From: an uncultured Clostridia bacterium
GTDB lineage: Bacteria; Bacillota; Clostridia; Oscillospirales; Ruminococcaceae
Length of the DNA stretch: 26,370 nt
Direction of reading: 5' to 3'
Assembly: GCA_947427325.1 (NCBI GenBank)
Contig: CANEHP010000007.1
Span: 1-26,370, forward strand
Of the stretch, positions 15,640 to 25,500 are shown one piece after another. The position numbers were made by a program, and so were the translations under genes. The first letter of the stretch is position 1; every line of letters begins with the position of its first letter. The notes beneath the pieces were generated by a model. That model saw nothing but the letters and a program-made list of their open reading frames with translations, was not told the DNA's origin and searched no databases.

Positions 15640-17424
15640 ATGACCAAGAAATTTTTGCGTTCCTTATCAACCATAATAATTGTCGGTACAATGACGCTCT
15701 CCGCCTGTTCCTCCGAAGAAAAGCCTTTGGATAACGCAGTCGGCGGCGCTTTAACATTGACCGACTGGAACGAGTATGAAGAATTTTTGTCCCTGCTTAG
15801 CGAATCCTGTTCGGATATTAAGCTTGATACGATCCCCTATTCGGGAGCTAACCGAACAAGCTACGGTTGGACACAGATGCAGGCGGGCGACATACCCGAC
15901 ATATTTATCACCTCACAGATTGTTGACGGACAGCTGGCTTCGGAGCAGTTGGCGGATCTTTCGGGATATGACTTTATCAACAGCTTTCCCACCTCCGTTT
16001 TGGATCAGGTGTCGGTTGACGGCGGAATTTATCTCTTGCCTGTAAATTACGCTATGTACGGCATTCTCTATAACAAAACTCTGATGAACGAAAAGGGCTG
16101 GGACGTGCCGACAAATTTCTCACAGCTTGAAGCCTTGTGCGAAGAGATAAAAAAAGAGGGAATGATCCCCGGCATTGCCGACGCACGTCTTACGGGCGGA
16201 CCTTTTTCCTCGGTTTTTAATCTGGCAAAGACCGACTGGCTTACTACTCCCGAGGGGGCTGCGTGGGAATGTGATTTTCTGGCGGGAAAGGCTACCGCAA
16301 AGGGTACGTGGGAAAGTACCATGGACTACGTGCAGCGGTATATAGATATCGGAATGTTTCATACCGATCCGGAGGACAGAAAAGTAACCGAGCTTATACG
16401 GGAATATCTCGGACAGCGCAAGGCGGTGTTCTGTGCGGCAAGCTATGCGGTATCCTACACCGTAATACCCGACAGCACCGACGAGCTGGGAATGATGCCG
16501 TACATAAGCAAGGACGGAAGCAAAAATATTTATATGTACAGTGCCGGAAGCTATATCGGTATAAGTAAGCGCCTTACCGAGCCCGGGAACGAAAAAAAGC
16601 TGGAGAGCGCCGTACGGATGCTTTCACTGCTTTATTCCCCCGAGGGACAGGCAATCTTTATTAACGAAAGCTCCCCCTGTGTAATAGGTGTGCGAAGCAA
16701 TGAGGCAGTTCCCGAAGGTTCTCTTATTTCCGATGCTCAAAAAGCTCTTTGGGAGGGACGGGCATTTCCTATGACGTATGCCAAATGGGAGGACACCATT
16801 TCAGATATAGGACAAATCTATAAGGACTGGTTCAAGAGTGAAAGCGGCGTGGACGGCGCACGGTGCATAGCACGTATGGACGAGCTTCAAAGCAACTACC
16901 TGAACTCCGCAGGCGGACTTTACTTCTGTGAGAGTACCGAAAATTTCACTCTTGAAGAAACGGCGGAGCTTGTGGGCAAGGCCTTGGGAAGTGCGGCGAA
17001 AACCGATGCGTCCATGATACCGGTAGGTTCGTTTTACCGCAAGAGTGACGATATAAAGTTCTGTATCACGGGAAAGCTTTACGCAGGCAGAATAACATCT
17101 GCTACGGCATACGCAATAGCTCCCGCTGCCGACGGAGAATACTCGGTGCTCACCATGACGGGAGCGCAGGCAAAGGAGCTTGCCGCGGCGGGCTTTGCAC
17201 CGGATCAGGAGGGCAGGGCTTACCCGTATGTTTTGGTGACAAAGGGCGGAAAAGAGCTTAACGACACGGATACCTACAGAATAGCCTTCTTGGCGGGCGG
17301 CTACGATCGGGAGACCGGAACGGCGTACAATGCACAAACCGAAAAAGGCTCGCTTAAATCATTTGTTCGGGACTGGCTGGAGGAGCAAAAAACCGTATCG
17401 CCCGGAGGAAATCCGTGGAACTGA
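15640..17424 (+). CDS. Solute-binding lipoprotein fused to a 5'-nucleotidase-C-like domain
   Basis: The protein has 594 residues. A lipoprotein signal (MTLSAC, acceptor Cys23) anchors it outside the membrane. Residues of about 30-435 look like a family-1 extracellular solute-binding domain, with features such as the YNKTLMNEKGWDVPTNFSQL hinge-region pattern common to sugar-type binders. Residues of about 440-590 resemble the C-terminal (nucleoside-recognising) domain of 5'-nucleotidases: ITGKLYAGRIT, VLTMTGAQAKELA, AYPYVLVTKGGKELNDTDTY, RIAFLAGGYD and a final KSFVRDWLEEQKTVSPG. The metallophosphatase domain that normally precedes it is absent, so no hydrolase activity is expected. A frame from TTG 15613 exists, but AAAGGA lies nine bases before ATG 15640. 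No permease is nearby. A sensory role with the kinases downstream is inferred. Confidence 0.85.
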   Translation: MTKKFLRSLSTIIIVGTMTLSACSSEEKPLDNAVGGALTLTDWNEYEEFLSLLSESCSDIKLDTIPYSGANRTSYGWTQMQAGDIPDIFITSQIVDGQLASEQLADLSGYDFINSFPTSVLDQVSVDGGIYLLPVNYAMYGILYNKTLMNEKGWDVPTNFSQLEALCEEIKKEGMIPGIADARLTGGPFSSVFNLAKTDWLTTPEGAAWECDFLAGKATAKGTWESTMDYVQRYIDIGMFHTDPEDRKVTELIREYLGQRKAVFCAASYAVSYTVIPDSTDELGMMPYISKDGSKNIYMYSAGSYIGISKRLTEPGNEKKLESAVRMLSLLYSPEGQAIFINESSPCVIGVRSNEAVPEGSLISDAQKALWEGRAFPMTYAKWEDTISDIGQIYKDWFKSESGVDGARCIARMDELQSNYLNSAGGLYFCESTENFTLEETAELVGKALGSAAKTDASMIPVGSFYRKSDDIKFCITGKLYAGRITSATAYAIAPAADGEYSVLTMTGAQAKELAAAGFAPDQEGRAYPYVLVTKGGKELNDTDTYRIAFLAGGYDRETGTAYNAQTEKGSLKSFVRDWLEEQKTVSPGGNPWN

Positions 17425-17460
17425 CGGTAAATGCGCATAGGAAACGTAATCCATAAAATG

Positions 17461-17467
17461 AAAGGAG
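17461..17467 (+). promoter_or_regulatory. Orphaned ribosome-binding site upstream of repeat C
   Basis: AAAGGAG is followed by only three bases (CGT) before repeat C begins, with no start codon in reach. The next gene (17853) starts 13 bases past the other end of repeat C and has no Shine-Dalgarno of its own. The simplest reading is that this was that gene's ribosome-binding site before the repeat inserted. Confidence 0.5.
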
Positions 17468-17470
17468 CGT

Positions 17471-17840
17471 GGGGCTGTAAAAAATTGAAAGTTTACAGTT
17501 GATAGCCGACAGTTGCGGAACGGTTTCGCCGATTTAGAATATCATTAATGTGCTGTCCCGCTCAAAAATAAAATATCTGCTTGCCCTTTTTCCCATACGC
17601 TTCGTTGTCGTCCTCGACTTGCGCCGGCAAGCCTTCGTCCTCCGCCTTGCATATGGAAAAAATTGCTGCGCATCTTATTTCATTTTTGAGCGGGACACCA
17701 CATTAGTCTGTCTTATCACCTATGCGAGTGTGACATTTTTTCAAAAAAAACAGCTTGAAATGCCGGCAGAAACGTAAAATTTCAAATCTGTCGGCAAAGC
17801 CGACACCTTAACTGTAAACTGTCAATTTTTTTACAGCCCC
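17471..17840. repeat. Interspersed repeat C, copy 1, interrupted by repeat D
   Basis: The terminal inverted repeats are GGGGCTGTAAAAAATTGA and TCAATTTTTTTACAGCCCC. Subterminal AGTTTACAGTT also pairs with AACTGTAAACT. Without the nested element it would be about 212 bp, close to copy 2 at 26080-26300, with which it aligns on both sides of the interruption. It has no coding capacity. It occupies most of the gap between the two lipoprotein genes, and there is no other gene in that gap. Confidence 0.88.
17550..17701. repeat. Interspersed repeat D nested inside repeat C (152 bp)
   Basis: Terminal inverted repeats of 20 bp (GTGCTGTCCCGCTCAAAAAT and ATTTTTGAGCGGGACACCAC) pair with one mismatch. The flanks ATTAAT and ATTAGT look like a slightly altered target duplication. 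Repeat C copy 2 lacks the insert. The interior holds CGTTGTCGTCCTCG, close to the core of repeat B copy 3, and the inner tip CTCAAAAATAAAAT resembles the B tip CTAAAAATAAAC, so B and D probably belong to one superfamily. Confidence 0.85.
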
Positions 17841-17852
17841 TTATCATACAAT

Positions 17853-19682
17853 ATGAAAAATATATCAAAAAGGCTTGTGGCAGCCGCACTTTTGCCGTCA
17901 ATACTGACGTCATGCTCGTCAACGCCGTCCCTATACAGCGCTGACGGCAGGGAACGGGTCACGGTGGCCTTTTGGGGCGACCAGCTGACGGAAAGCTACG
18001 GAAAATATTTGCAGAAAAAATTTCCCGAGGTGGATTTTACCTTTTACGCCGCCACAAATTCAACTGATTTTTACCGTTTCAAAAACGATCGGAAGGATCT
18101 GCCGGATATTCTTACGGTGCGGCGGTTTTCCCTGCGTGACGTGGAGAACCTTAAAGACGCCCTTATGGATCTGAGCAATACCGAGCTTGCCAATATGTAC
18201 AATCCTTCCTATCTGCACAGCTATACCTACAGCGACGGTACGGTGAACTGGCTTCCTGTATGCGCCGAAGTCGACAGCATTATAGTCAACAAAACGCTTC
18301 TGAAGGAAAACGGTCTTAATGTTCCGAGCAATTACGGCGAATTTAAGAAGGTTTGCGCAGATTTGACAGAGCTTGGCATACGGCCCATGATCTCCAATTT
18401 CGGCGCAGATTATACCTGTATGGAAATACTTCAGGGACTGTCGGCATCGCAGCTTACCTCCGCCGAGGGCAGGGAATGGCGGCAGCAGTACGAAAGCGGT
18501 AAAACCGATCGGCTCAGTGAGGAGGTATGGCTTCCTGTTTTTGAGCGTATGCAGGAATTTATTGAATGTGCAGGCATTACTTCCGCAGATATGGATGGCA
18601 GCATAGCCGTTTTCGATGAATACACCGCAGGCAGAACGGCAATGGTGCGGGGGACGGGGGACGAAGCCAACCGCTACCGCACCGAGGACAGGGAAAATGT
18701 TCTTATGCCTTATTTCGGCGAAACGGAAAACGATAACTGGTATCTTACTTATCCTTCTTTTCAGATTGCGGCAAGCTCTGCGGCGGAGGAAAACCCCGAA
18801 CGCAAGGAGCTTATACTGAAAATAATGACCGCAATGCTCAACGAGGAGGGGCTGCATAGCATTTCACAGCATCAGGATATGATATCCTACGGCAAAAACG
18901 ACAATATAGAGCTTTCACCGGCTTTAGTGCCCATGGAAACTTATATCGACAGCAACCGCCTGTTTATTCGTCTTGCATCGGCGGAAATGTTCTCGGTATC
19001 AAAGTTGGTGGTGCAGAAAATGATAAGGGGAGAGTACCCCGACGCAAAAGCCGCCTTTGACGACTTTAACGCCGAAATGGGCAAAACAGGGGACAGCGAC
19101 TCTGTGGCGGCGCACATTGACAAGTCTCTGACCTATGACTTTGATCCCAACGGAGGAAGCCCGGCGGCGGCAGTACTGAACACGGTAAGGGAAGAGCTTG
19201 GGGTGCAGCTGCTTGCTGCCCAGGCGGTGAACATTGCTGGAAGTATCGCCGAAGGCGATTACACCGAGCGTGAGCTTCAGTTTTTGACCATAGGAGAACA
19301 CCAGAGCCTTTATAAATTCGATATGACAGGGCAGCAGCTTTACGATTATATTGATTACGTGCTTACCATACAGGGGAAAAGAGGTTCGGTAATAAACGAT
19401 TCTACTCTGTATGTTTCAAGCGGCTTTGAGATGACGGTAAACAAAACAGACGGCGGCTATAAGCTGGAAAAAATCACCGTTAACGGCACAGAGCCGGGAA
19501 AAGACGAGGTATTTTCGGCAGCGGTGATCGGAAACGGTACTCTTATGCTGCGGGAAGCTTTGGAAAGAGTCGGTATCACGGAGTTTACAAGTCTTGACGA
19601 CAATTTCTCGCAGATCGTTGCGGATCGCCTTATAAACGGAAAGCAGCTTGCCGAGCCAACGGATTACATCACGCTGCATTGA
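17853..19682 (+). CDS. Second solute-binding lipoprotein with 5'-nucleotidase-C-like domain
   Basis: The protein has 609 residues. The signal peptide ends in the lipobox ILTSC with Cys21, which fixes the start at 17853 although no Shine-Dalgarno is present. Residues of about 35-425 are a solute-binding domain (VAFWGDQLTESYGKYLQKKF opening, later IIVNKTLLKENGLNVPSNY, as in the first lipoprotein). Residues of about 430-600 resemble a diverged 5'-nucleotidase C-terminal domain: IAEGDYTERELQFL, KFDMTGQQLYDYID, VSSGFEMTVNKTDGGYKLEK, ITVNGTEPGKDEVFSAAV. The GGD/GGY motif that contributes to the nucleoside site is replaced by IGNG, so ligand choice probably differs from the first protein. There is no terminator before the hybrid kinase gene 91 bp downstream, so they are likely co-transcribed. 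Confidence 0.82.
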   Translation: MKNISKRLVAAALLPSILTSCSSTPSLYSADGRERVTVAFWGDQLTESYGKYLQKKFPEVDFTFYAATNSTDFYRFKNDRKDLPDILTVRRFSLRDVENLKDALMDLSNTELANMYNPSYLHSYTYSDGTVNWLPVCAEVDSIIVNKTLLKENGLNVPSNYGEFKKVCADLTELGIRPMISNFGADYTCMEILQGLSASQLTSAEGREWRQQYESGKTDRLSEEVWLPVFERMQEFIECAGITSADMDGSIAVFDEYTAGRTAMVRGTGDEANRYRTEDRENVLMPYFGETENDNWYLTYPSFQIAASSAAEENPERKELILKIMTAMLNEEGLHSISQHQDMISYGKNDNIELSPALVPMETYIDSNRLFIRLASAEMFSVSKLVVQKMIRGEYPDAKAAFDDFNAEMGKTGDSDSVAAHIDKSLTYDFDPNGGSPAAAVLNTVREELGVQLLAAQAVNIAGSIAEGDYTERELQFLTIGEHQSLYKFDMTGQQLYDYIDYVLTIQGKRGSVINDSTLYVSSGFEMTVNKTDGGYKLEKITVNGTEPGKDEVFSAAVIGNGTLMLREALERVGITEFTSLDDNFSQIVADRLINGKQLAEPTDYITLH

Positions 19683-19773
19683 GCTGCATTGATAATTATA
19701 CTTATTTTATGTACATTTTTCGATTAAAGATCGGTATTGCGGTAATTCCATGGAGGAGAGAAGGAAACACGGT

Positions 19774-22431
19774 ATGAACACCCGTAAACATAAAAAAAAT
19801 ATTCTTCCGGCAGTTTTGTTGACGGTAAGCTGTCTGTTGTTTTTTATTATCGGAGGAATATTTTTCACAAGGTATCTTCAAACGCAAATATTTGAGGAAC
19901 GATCCACCCAGCTTGTGGAGATAACGTCTCAGGTACGGGCAAATCTCAATAATGCTCTTGATTCTCATTGGAATTATCTTACGGCGGCGGTCAACATGGT
20001 TGAGAGCAAAAGCTTTGCTTCGGAGGACGAGGTGATCGAATATATCGGCGAGCTGGAGCAAATTCTGGAAACCGACAGCTTCAGCGCAAGGATAATGATG
20101 CTTGACAGCCGGGGCAGCTGCTGCGACGCAAACGGACAGTACGGCGTATGGAAGGATATAGACCGTATATCCTCCGGGGCAGACAGATATACGTTTATTA
20201 CCGACAGCTACATTTATAAAGGCAGCTATTGGACCTTTGTGCAGAAGCTCCGCGGAACGGTACGAACTGTGGACGGCAGCGATGAATTTACTCATATAAT
20301 CCTTTTAAAGGACGTGAACACCTTTTCGGAATACTACAGCAGCAACGCTTACGGCGGCGAGAATGAAACGTATATATTAAAAAGCAACGGCACCCGTATG
20401 CACGACGAGAACAATTCGCAAAACACCATTCAGGTATATAACGTTTTAAAGGCGCTTGAGGAAATGGAGGAACAGACTATTCCCGATATCAGGGAGGCTT
20501 TAAGGGAAAAAGACACCATAAGCGCCAGCTTTATGCTTGACGGCAGAGAGTTTTACTACTGTATCACTTCTTTGGAACAATACGGAACGCTTCTGCTATT
20601 CCTTATTCCGGCGGAATTTGTGGCGCCCGGTACGGTTGGAATGGTCGGCGCAACTATAAGGACTCTTCTGATATTGGCGGTGGTTACGGTGATAATGCTT
20701 GCGCTCGCCGTTGCCGCAGTTATGAGACAGAAAAACAGCGTCCATATGTTCAGACAGGAGCAGGAAAATCTGCGCAAACAGGAGGAGATGAACAAGCGGC
20801 TGGAGGAATCCAACGCTATGCTGGCACAGTCCAAGGATGCGGCAGAGCAGGCGTTTCGCATTGCAGAGGACGCAAACCGAGCCAAAAGCTCCTTCCTTTC
20901 AAATATGAGCCATGACATACGTACGCCTATGAACGCTATTGTGGGTTTTGCTTCGCTTTTGTCCCGAGACGCTTCAAACCCCGACAAGGTAAGGGAATAC
21001 ACCAAAAAGATCACTGCTTCAAGCCATCATCTTTTGGGACTTATCAACGATGTCCTTGACATAAACAAGATCGAATCGGGCAAGACCGTACTGAACCTTT
21101 CGGACGAAAGCATTGTGGATATTATCGAAAATATCGACTCAATAATCCGCCCGCAGATGAAAGCCAAGGGACATATGTTTGAAGTGTACAGCAAGGATAT
21201 AAGGCATGAAGACCTTGTTATGGACAAGCTGAGACTCAATCAGATACTGCTGAATCTGCTGTCAAATGCGGTGAAGTACACACCCGACGGCGGTCATGTT
21301 GTGTTCACGGGGCAGGAGCTTCCGCAGTATGCCAAGCAGTCGGCACGCTACAGATTTATTGTTAAGGACAACGGCTACGGTATGAGTCCCGAATATATCA
21401 AGAATATATTCAGCGTGTTTACCCGAGAGGAGGACAGCGTTACCAATAAAATACAGGGTACCGGTCTGGGAATGGCTATAACAAAAAATCTTATCGACCT
21501 TATGGGCGGGAAGATACAGGTGGAAAGCGAAAAGGGCAAAGGCTCTACTTTTACCGTTGATCTTAACTTCCATATCAGCGAACGGGAAACAGACAGAGAT
21601 TTTTGGCAAAAGCACGGTATTACAAGGATTTTAACGGTGGACGATGAGGAGGTCATCTGTCAGAACGTTCAGATGGCTATGGAGAATGTAGGGGTTTCAG
21701 CGGACTATGCGCTTGACGGACAGACCGCTTTGGATATGGCGGTTCTTGCAGAGCGTGAGGAACGACCTTACAGCGTCATATTGATAGACTGGAAAATGCC
21801 CGGCATCGACGGAGTTGAAACGGCAAGGCGCATACGCAGGGAAATTTCAAAAAATATACCGATACTTATACTTTCAAGCTACGATTGGGCGGAAATCGAA
21901 GACGAGTCGGAGGATTCCGGCATAGATGCGTTTCTGCCGAAGCCGTTTTTCCTGAAAAGCTTCCGTCAGCGTGTGGAGCATGTGCTTAATCGGGGACTTG
22001 AGTCCGAACCGGAGCTTGAGGAGAAGGCGGCGCAGAGTGTTTTTTGCGGAATGCATATTCTTGTGGCGGAGGACAACGAAATAAACTCTGAAATTTTAAG
22101 CGAGCTGCTGAGCATGGCGGGGGCGTCCTGCGACGTTTATGAAAACGGACGTCTTGCCGCCGACGCATTTGAAAGATCGGCTCCCGGAAAGTATCAGCTC
22201 ATACTTATGGACGTGCAGATGCCTGTTATGAACGGCTATGAGGCGACAAGGACGATACGGGATACGGGTCACCCCGAGGCGCGCACGATACCGATTATCG
22301 CAATGACGGCAAATGCCTTTGTGGAAGACATAAGAGATGCGCTTGAATCGGGAATGAACGCTCACGTTGCAAAGCCCGTAGATATGGCGGTTCTGGAGCA
22401 GACCGTCAAAGCGGTTTTAGAAGAAGGATAG
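19774..22431 (+). CDS. Membrane hybrid histidine kinase with two receiver domains
   Basis: The protein has 885 residues. Helix 1 is at about 10-32, an extracytoplasmic CACHE-like domain to about 288 and helix 2 at 290-317. A coiled-coil linker follows at about 320-370. The H-box is FLSNMSHDIRTPMNAIVGF with His380. The N-box Asn498 and the lid GTGLGMAI (from 562) are intact. Receiver 1 has DD at 623-624 and Asp672 in LIDWKMPG. Receiver 2 has ED at 766-767 and Asp813 in LMDVQMPVMNG. The protein ends there, with no HPt and no DNA-binding domain. An upstream ATG at 19750 lacks a ribosome-binding site. AAGGA lies eight bases before 19774. The preceding lipoproteins are its likely ligand receptors. 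Confidence 0.93.
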   Translation: MNTRKHKKNILPAVLLTVSCLLFFIIGGIFFTRYLQTQIFEERSTQLVEITSQVRANLNNALDSHWNYLTAAVNMVESKSFASEDEVIEYIGELEQILETDSFSARIMMLDSRGSCCDANGQYGVWKDIDRISSGADRYTFITDSYIYKGSYWTFVQKLRGTVRTVDGSDEFTHIILLKDVNTFSEYYSSNAYGGENETYILKSNGTRMHDENNSQNTIQVYNVLKALEEMEEQTIPDIREALREKDTISASFMLDGREFYYCITSLEQYGTLLLFLIPAEFVAPGTVGMVGATIRTLLILAVVTVIMLALAVAAVMRQKNSVHMFRQEQENLRKQEEMNKRLEESNAMLAQSKDAAEQAFRIAEDANRAKSSFLSNMSHDIRTPMNAIVGFASLLSRDASNPDKVREYTKKITASSHHLLGLINDVLDINKIESGKTVLNLSDESIVDIIENIDSIIRPQMKAKGHMFEVYSKDIRHEDLVMDKLRLNQILLNLLSNAVKYTPDGGHVVFTGQELPQYAKQSARYRFIVKDNGYGMSPEYIKNIFSVFTREEDSVTNKIQGTGLGMAITKNLIDLMGGKIQVESEKGKGSTFTVDLNFHISERETDRDFWQKHGITRILTVDDEEVICQNVQMAMENVGVSADYALDGQTALDMAVLAEREERPYSVILIDWKMPGIDGVETARRIRREISKNIPILILSSYDWAEIEDESEDSGIDAFLPKPFFLKSFRQRVEHVLNRGLESEPELEEKAAQSVFCGMHILVAEDNEINSEILSELLSMAGASCDVYENGRLAADAFERSAPGKYQLILMDVQMPVMNGYEATRTIRDTGHPEARTIPIIAMTANAFVEDIRDALESGMNAHVAKPVDMAVLEQTVKAVLEEG

Positions 22432-22552
22432 CTTTGTTAAGCATTATGAACCCGTCATTACAACGTTTTATCCTATCAGAGGTATCAAATTTTTGTTGCG
22501 AATTAAACTTGTAAAATAAAAAAAGCAATGCTAAAAGCTAAAGGAGATTATT

Positions 22553-25500
22553 ATGAATTTGCCGAGGAAAACATGGCGAAATGCGTTGTATGTCGGTATT
22601 CTGCTTACGGCAGTTTGCCTGCTGTTTTATTGGTATTCAAGCACAAACAGCCGACAAATAGAAAAACAAAATCTGAATTATGCGATGGATTCCGCCGAAC
22701 AGTTATCTAAGCGCATCGGCAGTGAATTTGAGAATGCGCTTCTTCGGCTGCGCAACTACGCTTATTTGTTGGGATCCGGGCAGAATCGACCTAAAATAAC
22801 CGCCGACACTCTGAAGGGAATGGAGGAAAATGCGATGTTTGACGCCATTCGGTTTACGAATGCCGACGGACTCAACTTGGCCTCCGACGGTCAGACCAAC
22901 GACAGCAGCGATCGGAGCTATTTTGCAAGCGGTATGCGGGGTGAAAGCGGTCTTGAGATGGTCCAATCCCCATTAACGGGTCAAATGATGACGGTGTTTT
23001 ATGCTCCCATCGAATATGACGGCGAGATCATCGGGTTACTGCTGGGATTGTATGTCGCAGAGGATTATCTTAGAGATATGCTGACCATCAGCTATTTCGG
23101 CGAACCGGCGGACGCTTTTCTTTGTACACGGGACGAAAAAATAATAGCATGCTCAAACGGCGTAAGTTACGAAGTGCTCCTGCCCGATATGCTGAGGGAC
23201 ACCGGCGCTGTCGACAACCGTACCTCCGACATCGTTCGGGCGGCTTTCCAAAAGGACGAAGTGAAGGAGGGTGTTATCTGCGCTTCGGGCAGCGGTTCAG
23301 ACAACCTGTGTGTATACCAAATCCCCGGCAGCGATTACATATTGGTTCAAGCGTTTCCCAAAGATGTGACACGAACCATGATTGACGAGGCAAACTATAC
23401 GGGCATTGTCTTACAAGCGATTTTGATCGGTCTGTTCGCCGTATATATTTTTGTTTTGCTTTTTTACGGCAGGAAACAGCAGAAAAGTCTCAAAAAGCAA
23501 AATACCCAGTTCGGCTATGTGCTGGATGGTTTCAACACCCTCTTTATGTCCCGCTACCTTACGGTGGATTTGAAAAACAACACCTACTCCTATATGGCGG
23601 GAATTAAACCGTTGAGCAGCAGATTGGCCATGGAAGGCTCCTATGACGATATTATCCGTGTTCATGCGCAGGACATTGTCGGAGAAGAGGAAAAGGAACA
23701 GTTCCGAAACACCTTTCAAATTGAATCCATTATAAAGCATCTATCCAAACAGGATATCTTTACCTATGAATGCCATGTAAACCGAAACGGCAAGGAGGAT
23801 TGGGAGCATCTTATTGCGGTATGCCTGCGGAGGGAAAACGGTCAGGCCGTCCATATCCTCTATGTACGGCAAAATATTACCGAAGTGAAGCTGCGGGAAA
23901 TGCAAAGCCGGAAGGCTATGGCACTGATGAACCGCAAGGAGCGTCAGTATCGGATCGCAATTACCTCTACCGCTTTCTGTACCTTCGAATTTAATCTTAC
24001 TCGGAATATTATAGAGCATGATGTTACCCGTGATTTCAACGGGAAGCAGATCTCTTTTTTGGATAAAGTCGGTCTGACGGCTCCATGCTCCGCTTCGGAA
24101 TGCTTTGAAAAGTGGAAGAGCTTCGTTATGGACGAATCCCTGGAGGAATACAGCGCAGCAGTCAGCCCGGAACGGCTTATACAGCACTTTGAACAAGGAG
24201 AAATGGAAGTTAATATAGATTATTGGGGAAAGACCGAAATGGATCAGCCTATGTGCGTGCGCCAGTCCTTTATCATGACTCGGGACGAAGAGAGCGGAGA
24301 CATTATAGTTATGGTACTGTGCAAGGACATTACGGAGCAGGTCAAAAAGCAGCGGGAGCAGACTCAGGCTTTGCAGGAGGCTCTGATGCAGGCACAGCAT
24401 GCCAACAAAGCAAAAACCACTTTTCTCAGCAATATGTCTCATGACATACGCACACCTATGAACGCCGTTATCGGCTTTACGACCCTTGCTATCAGTCATA
24501 TTGAAAGCAAGGATCAGGTGAGGGATTGCCTGCAAAAGGTGCTTTCCTCCAGTAACCATCTTCTGAGCCTTATAAATGACATTCTTGATATGAGCCGCAT
24601 TGAAAGCGGAAAGGTTCAAATCAAGGAGCAGGAATGCAATATATCGGAGCTTACCCATAATCTGGTGAGCATTATTCAGCCGCAGGTTAAGGCAAAGCAG
24701 TTAGAGCTGTTTATTGATACCTTTGACGTTCAAAACGAAGATGTTATTGCCGATTCCCTGAAGCTCAGCCAAATTTTTGTCAATCTGCTCTCCAATGCAG
24801 TTAAGTATACCCCTGCCGGCGGCTCGGTCAGCTTCCGCATTCGACAGCAAACAACCTTCCACCGAGGATACGGGGATTATGTGTTCATTGTCAAGGATAA
24901 CGGAATCGGTATGTCCTCGGATTTTGTAGAACATATATTTGAACCCTTTGAACGTGAAGAAACCACAACCCGAACGGGTATCCAAGGCACGGGGCTGGGA
25001 ATGGCGATCACTAAAAATATCGTGGAAATGATGGGAGGAACCATCACGGTACAGAGCGAAAAGGGAAAAGGCAGTGAGTTTAGGGTGGAGCTGAGTCTGA
25101 AGCTCCTTGACGTAGAGAAGAACGCCGCTCAGATCAAAGAGCTGGAGGGGCTTCGGGCCATAGTAGTTGACGATGATTGCAGCAGCTGTGAGAGCGTGAC
25201 CCGTATGCTGACGCAGATCGGTATGCGAGCCGAGTGGACTACATCCGGAAAAGAAGCGGTATATCGGGCAAGAAGCGCTCATAATGAGGGAGAGTCTTAT
25301 CACACCTATATAATCGATTGGCAGATGCCGGAGATGAGCGGAATTGAAACCTGCCGCAATATCCGAGCAGCTGTGGGTGAAGACGCTCCCATCATTATCC
25401 TTACTGCCTATGATTGGACGGATATTGAAGAGGAAGCAAAGAAGGCAGGAGTTACCGCCTTTTGTGCGAAGCCGCTGTTTATGTCCGATCTAAAGTCCGC

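Noticed and set aside
17550..17777. A 75-residue plus-strand frame inside repeats D and C
   Set aside because: It is entirely within inverted-repeat elements, crosses their junction and has no ribosome-binding site.
18060..18857. A 265-residue minus-strand open frame
   Set aside because: It is antisense to the solute-binding domain of the second lipoprotein, with Cys- and His-rich composition typical of shadow frames and no domain match.
23741..24658. A 305-residue minus-strand open frame
   Set aside because: It lies wholly inside the PAS-like and H-box region of the second hybrid kinase and shows no recognisable domain. It is a shadow of the strongly supported plus-strand gene.
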